Source of the DNA: Burkholderiaceae bacterium
GTDB taxonomy: Bacteria; Pseudomonadota; Gammaproteobacteria; Burkholderiales; Burkholderiaceae_E
DNA: 64,000 nucleotides
Direction of reading: 5' to 3'
NCBI GenBank assembly: GCA_016710525.1
Contig: JADJVQ010000006.1
Coordinates: 124,001-188,000, forward strand
Part shown: positions 7,603 through 16,306 of the stretch, piece after piece
Position numbering within the stretch: position 1 is the first letter of the stretch
Layout of the letters: each line of letters starts with the position of its first letter
Position numbers and translations under genes: made by a program
The notes under the pieces: model-generated
The model's input: only the letters and a program-made list of their open reading frames with translations
What the model was told of the DNA's origin: nothing
Database searches by the model: none

Positions 7603-9729
7603 ATGAGTGAACAGACATCCGCCGGATCATCGGGCGCCGACTTCGATCTGAGCCAGTTCTATCAGGTCTTCTTCGAGGAAGCCGCCGAGAACCTGGCCAA
7701 CATGGAAACCTTGCTGCTCGAGCTCGATGTCCAGGCTCCTGACGACGAGGAACTGAACGCGATCTTTCGTTGCGCCCATTCGATCAAGGGAGGCGCGGCG
7801 ACTTTCGGATTCCAGGATGTCGCCGATCTCACCCATGTGATGGAAACCCTGCTGGATCGGCTGCGCCGCCATGAGCTGGCGCTGACCGCCGGCATGGTCG
7901 ATGTGCTGCTGGAATCGGGTGACGCATTGAACGGGCTGCTCGACCGCCATCGCGGGGTCACCGACACCGTGCTCGACGCCTCTGAACTGGTGGCCAGCAT
8001 CCGGGCCCACGCCGACGGCCTGGCGAGCGTCGAGGCCGCCCCGGCGGCGAGCATCGCTGCCGTGGCCGCTCCCGCGCCGCTCAAGCCGGCGGGCGCAGCG
8101 GCGCCCGCTCGCACCATCGTCGCCAAGGCCACGCCCGCCGAACGGGTGCTCGACGTCGTGGTCGGGCCGCTCGATGATCCGGCGCTGGCCGACCAGCTCG
8201 CCGAGCTGTTCAACGAGATCCCGGGCCTGGGCCGAATCGCGGCGGCCGACTCCGGCAAGCCGGATGCCCAGAACAAGCGCCAATTCGTGGTCCACACCAC
8301 CAGTACCGACGACGACCTGCTCGATCTGTTCACATTCCACGTCTCGCGTGAACTCGTCGCGATCCGCGTCGCCGGCGCTGCGCCGGCCGAGCCGGTCTCC
8401 TCGACCGGCATCGAGGGCTTCGGCTTGTTCGCGGACCTCGAACCTGCGGTTCAGCCTGTGGCGAAGGCTGCCGAGGCGGTCGCCCCGACGGCACCCGCGG
8501 CTCCTGTCGTCCCGCGTGCCGCGAAGCCGGAACGTGCCGACAAGCCCGACAAGTCTTCGGCGGTCGACACGACCACGCTGCGGGTGTCGGTCGAGAAGGT
8601 CGATCAGCTGATCAACCTGGTCGGCGAGCTGGTGATCACGCAGGCGATGCTGGCGCAAAACGGTCGAAATCTCGACCCGATCGCCCACCAGCAGCTGATG
8701 GGCAACCTGGTGGACCTGGAACGCAACACCCGATTGCTGCAGGAATCGGTGATGGCGATCCGCATGATCCCGATGGCGGTGGTCTTCAATCGTTTTCCGC
8801 GGATGCTGCGCGACCTCGCCGCCAAGCTGGGCAAGCAGGTCGAACTGCACACCGTCGGCGAAGCCACCGAACTGGACAAGGGGATGATCGAGAAGATCAC
8901 CGATCCGCTGACCCATCTGGTGCGCAACGCGCTCGACCATGGCATCGAATTGCCGCAGGCGCGCGCTGCCCAGGGAAAGTCGGAGGCGGGAACGATCACG
9001 CTGTCGGCGCAGCACAAGGGCGGCTCGATCGCCATCGAGGTCCGCGACGACGGCAAGGGGCTGGCGCGCCAGAAGATCCTGGACAAGGCGCGAGAAAAAG
9101 GCATGGCGGTCCACGACGCGATGACCGATCACGAAGTGTTCCAGCTGATCTTCGAGCCCGGATTCTCGACGGCAGAGCAGGTGACCGAAGTCTCGGGCCG
9201 AGGCGTCGGCATGGACGTCGTCAGGCGCAACATCCTGAGCCTGGGTGGCACGGTCGAACTCGATTCAGCCGATGGGTACGGCACGCGCGTCACCGTTCGC
9301 CTGCCGCTGACGCTGGCGATCATGGACGGCATGTCGGTGGCCGTCGGAGATGAGATCTACATCCTGCCGCTGGCCTCGGTGATCGAGTCGATCAAGCTCG
9401 ATCAGCAGCAGATCAGGAGCGTGGCGGGCGCCAATCGGGTCATCGAAGTCCGCAAGGAGTTCCTGCCGGTCGTCGAGCTCGACGAGGTGTTCCGCGTGCC
9501 CCGCTTCGAGGCGCGTTCCGAGAGCGCCATCATGATCGTGGTCGAGGCCGAAGGCGCCAGGGTGGCGCTGCTGGTTGACGAGCTGGTCGGCCAGCACCAG
9601 GTCGTCGTCAAGAATCTCGAGGCGAACTACCGCAAGGTCCCCGGCGTGTCGGGGGCGACCATTCTCGGCGACGGCCGGGTGGCGCTGATCCTCGATGTCG
9701 GTCACATGGTCCGCCGCGCCCGCCATTGA
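7603..9729 (+). CDS. cheA: Chemotaxis histidine kinase CheA
   Basis: 708 residues with the canonical CheA order. A P1 Hpt domain has the phospho-His at 59 (CAHSIKGGAATFGF). It is followed by an Ala/Pro-rich linker, a P2-like region, a second linker, a P3 dimerisation helix pair (about 325-390), a P4 ATPase (HLVRNALDHGIE, DDGKGLAR, GRGVGMDVV) and a P5 CheW-like domain (about 570-705). It autophosphorylates under receptor control and passes phosphate to CheY and CheB. It sits 15 bp after cheY and 45 bp before cheW, so the core signalling genes are co-transcribed. Confidence 0.97.
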   Translation: MSEQTSAGSSGADFDLSQFYQVFFEEAAENLANMETLLLELDVQAPDDEELNAIFRCAHSIKGGAATFGFQDVADLTHVMETLLDRLRRHELALTAGMVDVLLESGDALNGLLDRHRGVTDTVLDASELVASIRAHADGLASVEAAPAASIAAVAAPAPLKPAGAAAPARTIVAKATPAERVLDVVVGPLDDPALADQLAELFNEIPGLGRIAAADSGKPDAQNKRQFVVHTTSTDDDLLDLFTFHVSRELVAIRVAGAAPAEPVSSTGIEGFGLFADLEPAVQPVAKAAEAVAPTAPAAPVVPRAAKPERADKPDKSSAVDTTTLRVSVEKVDQLINLVGELVITQAMLAQNGRNLDPIAHQQLMGNLVDLERNTRLLQESVMAIRMIPMAVVFNRFPRMLRDLAAKLGKQVELHTVGEATELDKGMIEKITDPLTHLVRNALDHGIELPQARAAQGKSEAGTITLSAQHKGGSIAIEVRDDGKGLARQKILDKAREKGMAVHDAMTDHEVFQLIFEPGFSTAEQVTEVSGRGVGMDVVRRNILSLGGTVELDSADGYGTRVTVRLPLTLAIMDGMSVAVGDEIYILPLASVIESIKLDQQQIRSVAGANRVIEVRKEFLPVVELDEVFRVPRFEARSESAIMIVVEAEGARVALLVDELVGQHQVVVKNLEANYRKVPGVSGATILGDGRVALILDVGHMVRRARH

Positions 9730-9774
9730 GCGTTGGCCAACACAAAAATCGCACAGTCATTCCGGAGCAATAGC

Positions 9775-10263
9775 ATGCAACTCGCCGAAACCGCCGTTCA
9801 GGCAGCCGCCCGCGGCACGGTCAAGCCTCGCGAATACCTGACCTTCCGGCTGGGAGCCGAAGAATATGGCATCGACATCCTGAAGGTTCAGGAGATCCGC
9901 GGCTACGAGCAGCCGACCCGGATCGCCAACGCGCCGGAGTTCATCAAGGGCGTCGTCAACCTGCGCGGGGTCATCGTCCCGATCCTCGACCTGCGCCTGC
10001 GCTTCGGACTGGGCTCGGTCGAGTACAACAACTTCACCGTCGTGATCATCCTGAACGTGCGCAATCGCGTCGTCGGGATCGTCGTGGACTCGGTGTCCGA
10101 TGTGCTGGAACTGCCCCCGGAGTCGGTGCGCGAAGCGCCCGAGATGTCGTCGGTCGTGGATTCCAGTCACATCCTGGGCCTGGGCACACTGACCGATCGG
10201 ATGCTGATCCTGGTCGATATCGAACGGCTGATCCTTTCTCCCGACATGGCCATCATCGGCTAG
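9775..10263 (+). CDS. cheW: Chemotaxis coupling protein CheW
   Basis: 162 residues, a single CheW fold starting at about residue 20 (REYLTFRLGAEEYGIDI). It carries the conserved NLRGVIVPILDLR core and the VVDSVSDVL segment. It links the MCP tip to CheA P5. ATG 9775 is preferred because GGAG at 9764-9767 is correctly spaced; an upstream TTG at 9733 would extend the protein by 14 poorly conserved residues. It lies downstream of cheA and upstream of the Cache-domain protein and receptor genes. Confidence 0.95.
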   Translation: MQLAETAVQAAARGTVKPREYLTFRLGAEEYGIDILKVQEIRGYEQPTRIANAPEFIKGVVNLRGVIVPILDLRLRFGLGSVEYNNFTVVIILNVRNRVVGIVVDSVSDVLELPPESVREAPEMSSVVDSSHILGLGTLTDRMLILVDIERLILSPDMAIIG

Positions 10264-10312
10264 CCGGGTGCCGTACTTCCCACCCCCACCCATTGTTCAC
10301 ACGGAGATTCAA

Positions 10313-10774
10313 ATGACCATTCGCAAGATCCTGACGGCCGTTTTCGCCATCGCTGTTTCCCTGTCCAGCGCCCAGGCGGCGAGCGGCAACGCCACCGCCG
10401 AAGAAGCCACCGCAATGGTCAAGAAGGGTGTGGCATTCATCAAGGCCAACGGCAAGGACAAGGGCTATGCCGAGATCATGAACCGGCAGGGCCAGTTCAC
10501 CGATCGCGACCTCTACCTGGTGGTCTACGGCATGGACGGCAGCTGCCGCGCCCATGGTGCCAACGAGAAGATGGTCGGCAAGAACCTGATCGACCTGAAG
10601 GACATCGACGGCACGCCCTATGTCAAGGAGCGCGTCGAGGCGGCCAAGGTCAAGGCGAACTTCTGGCAGGACTACAAGTTCACCAATCCGGTCAGCCGCA
10701 AGATCGAGCCCAAGCAGATGTACTGCGAACGCCTCGACGACACGATCGTCTGTGGCGGGATCTACAAGCGCTGA
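10313..10774 (+). CDS. Secreted single-Cache-domain protein inside the chemotaxis operon
   Basis: 153 residues. A clear Sec signal peptide (basic MTIRK, hydrophobic core, AQA-AS cleavage near residue 22) precedes one small Cache-type ligand-binding fold (sCache_2-like: AFIKANGKDKGYAEI, YLVVYGMDG, GKNLIDLKDIDG). There is no membrane anchor or output domain, so the mature protein is free in the periplasm. GGAG at 10303-10306 supports the start. Its place between cheW and the MCP gene suggests it binds a small molecule, possibly a carboxylate as many Cache domains do, and presents it to the receptor encoded next. That role is inferred from context only. Confidence 0.85.
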   Translation: MTIRKILTAVFAIAVSLSSAQAASGNATAEEATAMVKKGVAFIKANGKDKGYAEIMNRQGQFTDRDLYLVVYGMDGSCRAHGANEKMVGKNLIDLKDIDGTPYVKERVEAAKVKANFWQDYKFTNPVSRKIEPKQMYCERLDDTIVCGGIYKR

Positions 10775-10854
10775 ACGCAATCCGCGAACCGGCCACGCGC
10801 CAGCGCGCGATGCCGGAGCAGGATTGACCTTATCGGCGCAGTGAGGGAACCACG

Positions 10855-12783
10855 ATGAAGTTGCAAACCCGATTCCTGTTGGTGCCGGTGACGGCGGCGA
10901 TCCTGATGACCGCGCTCGGAGGCGGAACGTCATTCGCGCTGCGCGGCAACCAGCAGGCGATGGCGGCGGCCCACGCACAGGCTGAGACAGCGGTATCCGT
11001 GGTGACGGCGAGGGCGCAGGTCGCGGAGGCCAATGCCCACGTCTACCGGCTGTTTGCGGTGATCGGCAGCCTCGACGATGCGCGGATCAGTGCCGAACGC
11101 GCACTGATCAAGCAGCGGCGCGCGAAGCTGCTCGAACTCACCGCCAACTTCACGGCGGGCGGCAATGCTGAAGCGGCCAAGGCCGGCACCGATCTGCGCG
11201 CTCGGATCGACAAGGCCTTCAAGATCGCCGACGAGGCGATCGACATGGGTTCGGCCGATCCGAATACCGGCACGATCATGATGCAGTCGGCCGATCAGGA
11301 GTTCGCCGCGATCACCCGCCTGACAGGGGAGATCGGTGCCAGGGCACGCGAGCGTGCCGCGGGCGAGAACAAGACGGCGCTGACGCTGGCCGAGCAGGCG
11401 CAGTGGGTGATCTGGCTGCTGTCGGGCGCGGCGATCGTGCTGACGGTGCTGATGAGCCTGGTGTTCTCGCGGCGGGTCGTGCGTTCGGTGAACGGCGCCC
11501 GCGAATTCGCCGGGCGGGTGGCGAAAGGCGACCTCAGCGCGAGCCTGAAGCGCGACGCCGATGGCGAACTCGGCGACCTGCAGGGCGCGCTGGACGAGAT
11601 GCAGAACTCGCTGCGCTCGATCGTGTCCGAAGTGCGTCACTCGGCCGAACACATCGCGACCGCGTCGAGCCAGATCGCGATCGGCAACAACGACCTGTCG
11701 TCGCGCACCGAGTCGCAGGCGAGCAGCCTGCAGCAGACGGCCTCCAGCATGGAGCAGCTGACCCAGACGGTTCGCAGCAACGCCGACAGCGCGCGTCAGG
11801 CCAACCAGCTGGCGCTGAACGCTTCCGAGGTCGCCGAGCGCGGCGGTGCGGTGGTCGGCGAGGTGGTGCAGACGATGGAATCGATCACCGGCAGTTCGCG
11901 GCGCATCGCGGAGATCATCGGCGTCATCGACGGCATCGCGTTCCAGACCAATATCCTGGCCCTGAATGCCGCGGTCGAGGCGGCCCGGGCCGGCGAGCAG
12001 GGCAGGGGGTTCGCGGTGGTCGCGGGCGAGGTGCGCAGCCTCGCCCAGCGGTCTGCCGACGCGGCCCGCGAAATCAAGGGCCTGATCACCGCATCGGTCA
12101 ATGAAGTCGAAAGCGGCTCGACGCTGGTGCGCGGGGCTGGCACCACGATGGTCGAGATCGTCAGCTCGGTGAAGCGGGTGACCGACATCATTGGCGAGAT
12201 CAGCGCCGCCACCGGCGAGCAGAGCACTCAGATCGGCCAGGTGAACAGCGCGGTCCGCCAGCTCGATGAAATGACCCAGCAGAACGCGGCGCTGGTCGAG
12301 CAGAGCGCGGCGGCGGCCGAGAGCCTCAAGGATCAGGCCGGGCGACTGGGCGAATCTGTTGCGGTGTTCCGCCTCGAAGAGCATGCGGCGGACGGCTCGC
12401 TGCCATCGGCCCAGGAGGCGCAGGCGCGCGTGTCCGCCGGCGCTCACCGTGCCGGTGAATCGCCTGCCGGTAGCCGCGCGAGCGCACCCCGGCCGGCGAC
12501 GCGCACCGCGCACGCGCCGAGCCCGGCCGCTTCGGCCGCGACGCCTGCCCTGTCTCGGCCGGAGCAGACCGCGAGCCGCGGGCTGCCGGAGCAGACTCCG
12601 AAGCAAGCGACCCGGTCTTCGCCCGCTGCGGCGCGCCCGACAACCCCGGCCCTTTCCGTGGCCAAGACGCCGCCCCGTCCGGCACCGGCGCCGGAACCGA
12701 CGGCCAGTGCCAAGGCTGCTGCGGCCAGTGCATCGCCCTCGCCCCGCATGCCGGCCAACGAGGATGACTGGGAAACCTTCTGA
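10855..12783 (+). CDS. Methyl-accepting chemotaxis protein with C-terminal DWETF pentapeptide
   Basis: 642 residues. A first membrane segment near residues 8-28, a ~155-residue periplasmic helical (four-helix-bundle like) sensor, a second membrane segment near 180-205 and a HAMP domain lead into a long cytoplasmic signalling domain. The conserved tip is FQTNILALNAAVEAARAG. The signalling domain is followed by a ~140-residue Ala/Pro/Ser/Arg-rich flexible linker that ends in DDWETF. That tail matches the receptor pentapeptide (xWxxF) that tethers CheR and CheB in enterobacteria. The long linker would let the tethered enzymes reach neighbouring receptors. cheR, cheD and cheB follow directly, forming an adaptation module. 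Confidence 0.95.
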   Translation: MKLQTRFLLVPVTAAILMTALGGGTSFALRGNQQAMAAAHAQAETAVSVVTARAQVAEANAHVYRLFAVIGSLDDARISAERALIKQRRAKLLELTANFTAGGNAEAAKAGTDLRARIDKAFKIADEAIDMGSADPNTGTIMMQSADQEFAAITRLTGEIGARARERAAGENKTALTLAEQAQWVIWLLSGAAIVLTVLMSLVFSRRVVRSVNGAREFAGRVAKGDLSASLKRDADGELGDLQGALDEMQNSLRSIVSEVRHSAEHIATASSQIAIGNNDLSSRTESQASSLQQTASSMEQLTQTVRSNADSARQANQLALNASEVAERGGAVVGEVVQTMESITGSSRRIAEIIGVIDGIAFQTNILALNAAVEAARAGEQGRGFAVVAGEVRSLAQRSADAAREIKGLITASVNEVESGSTLVRGAGTTMVEIVSSVKRVTDIIGEISAATGEQSTQIGQVNSAVRQLDEMTQQNAALVEQSAAAAESLKDQAGRLGESVAVFRLEEHAADGSLPSAQEAQARVSAGAHRAGESPAGSRASAPRPATRTAHAPSPAASAATPALSRPEQTASRGLPEQTPKQATRSSPAAARPTTPALSVAKTPPRPAPAPEPTASAKAAAASASPSPRMPANEDDWETF

Positions 12784-12859
12784 TGAGAGGCCGATGCAGG
12801 TGCATGGCCGCTGACCGGGCGTTGACGAATCACCGTTCCGGCGATGGAGGCGTTCGCAG

Positions 12860-13696
12860 ATGACCGAGGAGACTGCATTCGCCCTGGCCGAATCGAAACT
12901 CACGCCAGCCGACTTCGAACGCGTGCGCGACCTGATCTATCGGCATGTCGGCATCAACCTGCCGCCGAGCAAGCGCACGATGGTGTTCAGCCGACTGTCG
13001 CGGCGCCTGCGCGAGACCGGACATGACAGCTTCAGCGCCTATCTCGACAGTGTCGCCGGCCCGCACACCGCGGAATGGCAGCAGTTCGTCAATGCGCTGA
13101 CCACCAATCTGACGTCGTTCTTTCGCGAGGCCTATCACTTTCCGGTGCTTGCGGAGTTCCTGAAGCATCGCCCCGATCCTTCGCGTCCGCCCTCGATCTG
13201 GTGTGCGGCCGCCTCGACCGGCGAGGAACCGTACTCGCTGGCGATCACGGTGCTCGACACCCTGGGCGCGCGCAGCGGCGCGAAGATCTTCGCCTCCGAC
13301 ATCGACACCAACGTATTGAACACCGCCCGGCGCGGCGTGTATCCGGCGAGCTCGGTCGATTCGCTCGAGCCCGCGGTGCGCAACCGGCACTTCATGCGCG
13401 GGGTGCGCGAGAACTCGGGCTTCGTGCGGGTGCGTCCCGAACTGGGCGCGATGATCACTTTCGATCAGGTGAACCTGTCCGCCGACGAATGGCCGTTTCG
13501 GGAGCCCTTCGACGCGATCTTCTGCCGCAATGTGATGATCTACTTCGATGCCAAGGTCAAGGCAGGTGTGCTCGAGCGAATGCACCGGGCGCTGCGCCCT
13601 GGCGGCCTGCTGTTCGTCGGGCACTCCGAGAACTTCACCGACCGGCGCGAGCTGTTTGCGCTGCAGGGCAAGACTGTTTACCGGCGGGTAGGCTGA
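12860..13696 (+). CDS. cheR: Chemotaxis protein methyltransferase CheR
   Basis: 278 residues. An N-terminal all-helical CheR_N domain (about 14-75) is followed by an S-adenosylmethionine-dependent methyltransferase domain with the SAM loop AASTGEEPYSLA, the acidic strand FASDID and the catalytic-core pattern FCRNVMIYFD. It methylates receptor glutamates, and the neighbouring MCP ends in the pentapeptide CheR binds. The ATG at 12860 gives the usual family length. It lies 76 bp after the MCP gene and 4 bp before cheD. Confidence 0.96.
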   Translation: MTEETAFALAESKLTPADFERVRDLIYRHVGINLPPSKRTMVFSRLSRRLRETGHDSFSAYLDSVAGPHTAEWQQFVNALTTNLTSFFREAYHFPVLAEFLKHRPDPSRPPSIWCAAASTGEEPYSLAITVLDTLGARSGAKIFASDIDTNVLNTARRGVYPASSVDSLEPAVRNRHFMRGVRENSGFVRVRPELGAMITFDQVNLSADEWPFREPFDAIFCRNVMIYFDAKVKAGVLERMHRALRPGGLLFVGHSENFTDRRELFALQGKTVYRRVG

Positions 13697-13700
13697 CGCG

Positions 13701-14321
13701 ATGATCCAGAGCACGCCATTGCTCGAGGAGCTCAAGCGCCGACCGCGCCGCGAAGGCGAGGCCTCGTTCTTCTTCTTCGACCACGGATTCAATGCCGAGG
13801 CATGCAAGGTGCTGCCGGGCGAGTTCTTCGTCTACAACCGGGACATCGTGATCCAGACCGTGCTGGGCTCGTGCGTGGCGGCTTGCATTGCGGACCGCGG
13901 CGCCGGGGTGGGCGGCATGAACCACTTCATGCTTCCCGACGGCGACGATTCGTCGGCGCGGTACGGCGTATTCGCGATGGAAGTGCTGATCAACGACATC
14001 CTGAAGGCTGGCGGGCGGCGTGGCAGCCTGGAGGCCAAGGTGTTCGGCGGGGCGGCGGTGATCCAGGGGATGACCCAGCTGAACGTCGGCAAGCAGAACG
14101 TCGCCTTCGTCGAGCGCTTCCTGAACAACGAACGGATTCCGATCGTCTCCAAGGACGTGCTGGACATCTTTCCGCGCAAGGTCTGCTTCCTGCCCAAGAC
14201 GGGGCGCGCGATGGTCAAGAAGCTCGCGCCTGCGACCAGTCCGACGGTGGTGCGGGAAGAGACGACTTATCGCAGCCGGGTCCAGCAGAAGGAACCGGCC
14301 GGCTCGGTCGAGCTGTTCTGA
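13701..14321 (+). CDS. cheD: Chemoreceptor glutamine deamidase CheD
   Basis: 206 residues. The catalytic Cys-His pair is visible in LGSCVAACI and GGMNHFMLP, and the later GGAAVI segment is typical of CheD. It deamidates receptor glutamines to glutamate so that CheR and CheB can act on them. The protein is longer than Bacillus CheD because of extensions at both ends; the C-terminus reads EPAGSVELF, mirroring the AGSIELF tail of the CheZ-like protein at the start of the operon. It lies between cheR and cheB. Confidence 0.95.
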   Translation: MIQSTPLLEELKRRPRREGEASFFFFDHGFNAEACKVLPGEFFVYNRDIVIQTVLGSCVAACIADRGAGVGGMNHFMLPDGDDSSARYGVFAMEVLINDILKAGGRRGSLEAKVFGGAAVIQGMTQLNVGKQNVAFVERFLNNERIPIVSKDVLDIFPRKVCFLPKTGRAMVKKLAPATSPTVVREETTYRSRVQQKEPAGSVELF

Positions 14322-14373
14322 GTGGCCCGCATCGACGTGGCCCGCGAACTGACAACTGGCACGAGGAACTGAC

Positions 14374-15561
14374 ATGGAAAAGATCAAGGTGCTTGTGGTG
14401 GACGATTCCGCGCTGGTGCGCAGCCTGCTGGCAGGCATCGTCAATGCCCAGCCCGACATGAGCTGCATTGGCGCGGCCAGCGATCCGCTGGTGGCGCGCG
14501 AAATGATCCGCAACCTCAATCCCGACGTGCTGACTCTCGATGTCGAGATGCCGCGGATGGATGGCATCGATTTCCTCGAGAAGCTGATGCGCCTGCGCCC
14601 GATGCCGGTCGTGATGGTCTCGACGCTGACCGAGCGCGGCGCGGAGGTGACCATGCGTGCGCTCGAACTCGGTGCGATCGACTTCGTCGCCAAACCCAAG
14701 ATCGGCGTGTCGCGCGGCCTGAGCGAAGCGGCCGGCGAGATCGTCGACAAGATCCGGATCGCGTCGCGCGCCCGGGTGTTTCGCCGCGCCGGTGTTCCGG
14801 CCGCGACGGGCGGGACGGTCGCGACGGCGTCGCCTGCCGCTGGCGCCGCTGTCGGCACATCAGGTCAGGCAGGCCCGCGATCGGCCATGTTTGCCCGCGC
14901 GCCTGGCGCTGCTGCGGCGGCTCTGGCGACACGCGCACCACCGGTCGGCGCGACGCCGCGCGCCGGCACCGAAAAGCTGATCGCCATCGGCGCGTCGACA
15001 GGCGGAACCGAGGCGATCCGGGCGATCCTCATCTCCTTGCCGCACGACTTTCCGGCGGTGGTGATCACCCAGCACATGCCTCCCGGATTTACCCGCAGCT
15101 TTGCCGAGCGCCTGAACTCGCAATGCCGGATCGAGGTCATGGAAGCCCGACACCAGGAGCGGCTGCTGCCCGGGCACGCCTATATCGCACCCGGCGGGCT
15201 GCACCTGCGCGTGGAGCGCAATGGCGCCAACTACATGGCGATGCTCGACGAGACCGAACCGGTCAACCGCCATCGCCCCTCGGTCGAAGTGCTGTTCCAC
15301 TCGGTTGCCCAGTGTGTCGGCCCGAACGCCATCGGCGTGATGCTCACCGGCATGGGGCGCGATGGCGCCGACGCGATGCGCCGGATGCGCGATGCCGGCG
15401 CCTACAACATCGCCCAGGATGAAGCGACCTGCGTGGTCTACGGCATGCCGCGCGAGGCGGTGCTGGCCGGCGCGGTCCACGAGTCGCTGCCGATCCAGTC
15501 GATCGGCGCCCACCTGATGGAGCGGGTCCACGCGATGCCAGGCGTCAGCCACCGGATCTGA
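14374..15561 (+). CDS. cheB: Protein-glutamate methylesterase/response regulator CheB
   Basis: 395 residues. An N-terminal receiver has its acceptor Asp at 56 (LTLDVEMPRMDG). A ~65-residue Ala/Gly-rich linker follows, then a C-terminal methylesterase domain (about 205-390) with the catalytic triad regions GASTGGTEAI (Ser), ITQHMPPGFT (His) and MGRDGADAM (Asp). It removes methyl groups from receptors when phosphorylated by CheA. It is the last gene of the operon. Only 42 bases separate it from the convergent esterase gene, and I see no convincing terminator in them. Confidence 0.96.
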   Translation: MEKIKVLVVDDSALVRSLLAGIVNAQPDMSCIGAASDPLVAREMIRNLNPDVLTLDVEMPRMDGIDFLEKLMRLRPMPVVMVSTLTERGAEVTMRALELGAIDFVAKPKIGVSRGLSEAAGEIVDKIRIASRARVFRRAGVPAATGGTVATASPAAGAAVGTSGQAGPRSAMFARAPGAAAAALATRAPPVGATPRAGTEKLIAIGASTGGTEAIRAILISLPHDFPAVVITQHMPPGFTRSFAERLNSQCRIEVMEARHQERLLPGHAYIAPGGLHLRVERNGANYMAMLDETEPVNRHRPSVEVLFHSVAQCVGPNAIGVMLTGMGRDGADAMRRMRDAGAYNIAQDEATCVVYGMPREAVLAGAVHESLPIQSIGAHLMERVHAMPGVSHRI

Positions 15562-15603
15562 GCTCGGGCAACTCGCCTGGACCGGCGACAGCCGTATCCG
15601 GCC

Positions 15604-16302
15604 CTAGTGCAGCGGACCGCCTGCCGAGTGTCGGGTGGGTCGCAGGCGCCCTCGAAAGATGGTCTGCAGCACACGGGTGGTGCCCAGGATCACGCCTTCC
15701 TGGCCGATCGTGTGGGTCCCGTCCGCATTGATGTCGAGCGTCACATTGGCGCCCGCCGCCTGCAGGCCGCGCAGCGCCTGCCGGGCGTGCACGACCGGAA
15801 CGATCGAATCGAGTTCGCCGTGAATCAGATGGATGTCTGCGCGGATGCGTTCGTCGGCGCGGATAGGCGAGGCCAGTCGCGCGGCATAGGCAACTCCGAT
15901 CGCGCATAACCCGGGGTGCCGGCGCAGGGCCTGCAGCACGACGGTCGCGCCTTGCGAGAATCCGACCAGCACGGTCCGGTCTGCGCCGACGCCGCAGGCA
16001 TGCTGCAGAGTCCTCACCCGGAGCGCCACGGCGTCGCTCGCGTCCCCGATTCTTCCGATGCGATCGGCCGCGACCCCGCTCGCGTCGAACCAGTCGAAGC
16101 CATGCCCGGTGGCCCCGGCATGCAGTCCCTGCAGGATGGCCGCGGTCGCGCCTGGAAACTTCAACTGCCAGGCGATCGCCACCGGCGCGAAGGTTTCGGG
16201 TCGAGAGCCCGCGCCGTGCAGGAACACCAGCAGGCGGGGAGGAGCCCGTGGCGACAGGGCCGGCAGTTCGAGCCAGAGCTGATCGTCGGACAGACCGGCC
16301 AC
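15604..16302 (-). CDS. Alpha/beta hydrolase, carboxylesterase/phospholipase family
   Basis: 232 residues, the size of the Abhydrolase_2 (carboxylesterase) family. The oxyanion region (LLVFLHGAGS), nucleophile elbow GFSQG, acidic residue region (HGELDSIVP) and catalytic His (GTHTIG) are all present, so it should be an active serine esterase. The substrate cannot be predicted. There is no signal peptide, so it is cytosolic. Its ATG lies 4 bp after the stop of the Pit transporter on the same strand, so it is probably the last gene of the PhoU-like/pit operon, though no functional link to phosphate is evident. Confidence 0.85.
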   Translation of the reverse strand: MAGLSDDQLWLELPALSPRAPPRLLVFLHGAGSRPETFAPVAIAWQLKFPGATAAILQGLHAGATGHGFDWFDASGVAADRIGRIGDASDAVALRVRTLQHACGVGADRTVLVGFSQGATVVLQALRRHPGLCAIGVAYAARLASPIRADERIRADIHLIHGELDSIVPVVHARQALRGLQAAGANVTLDINADGTHTIGQEGVILGTTRVLQTIFRGRLRPTRHSAGGPLH

Positions 16303-16306
16303 GATT

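Noticed and set aside
15552..15603. Possible bidirectional terminator between cheB and the esterase (CCGGAT/ATCCGG)
   Set aside because: Only six pairs with a very large loop and no T-run on either strand.
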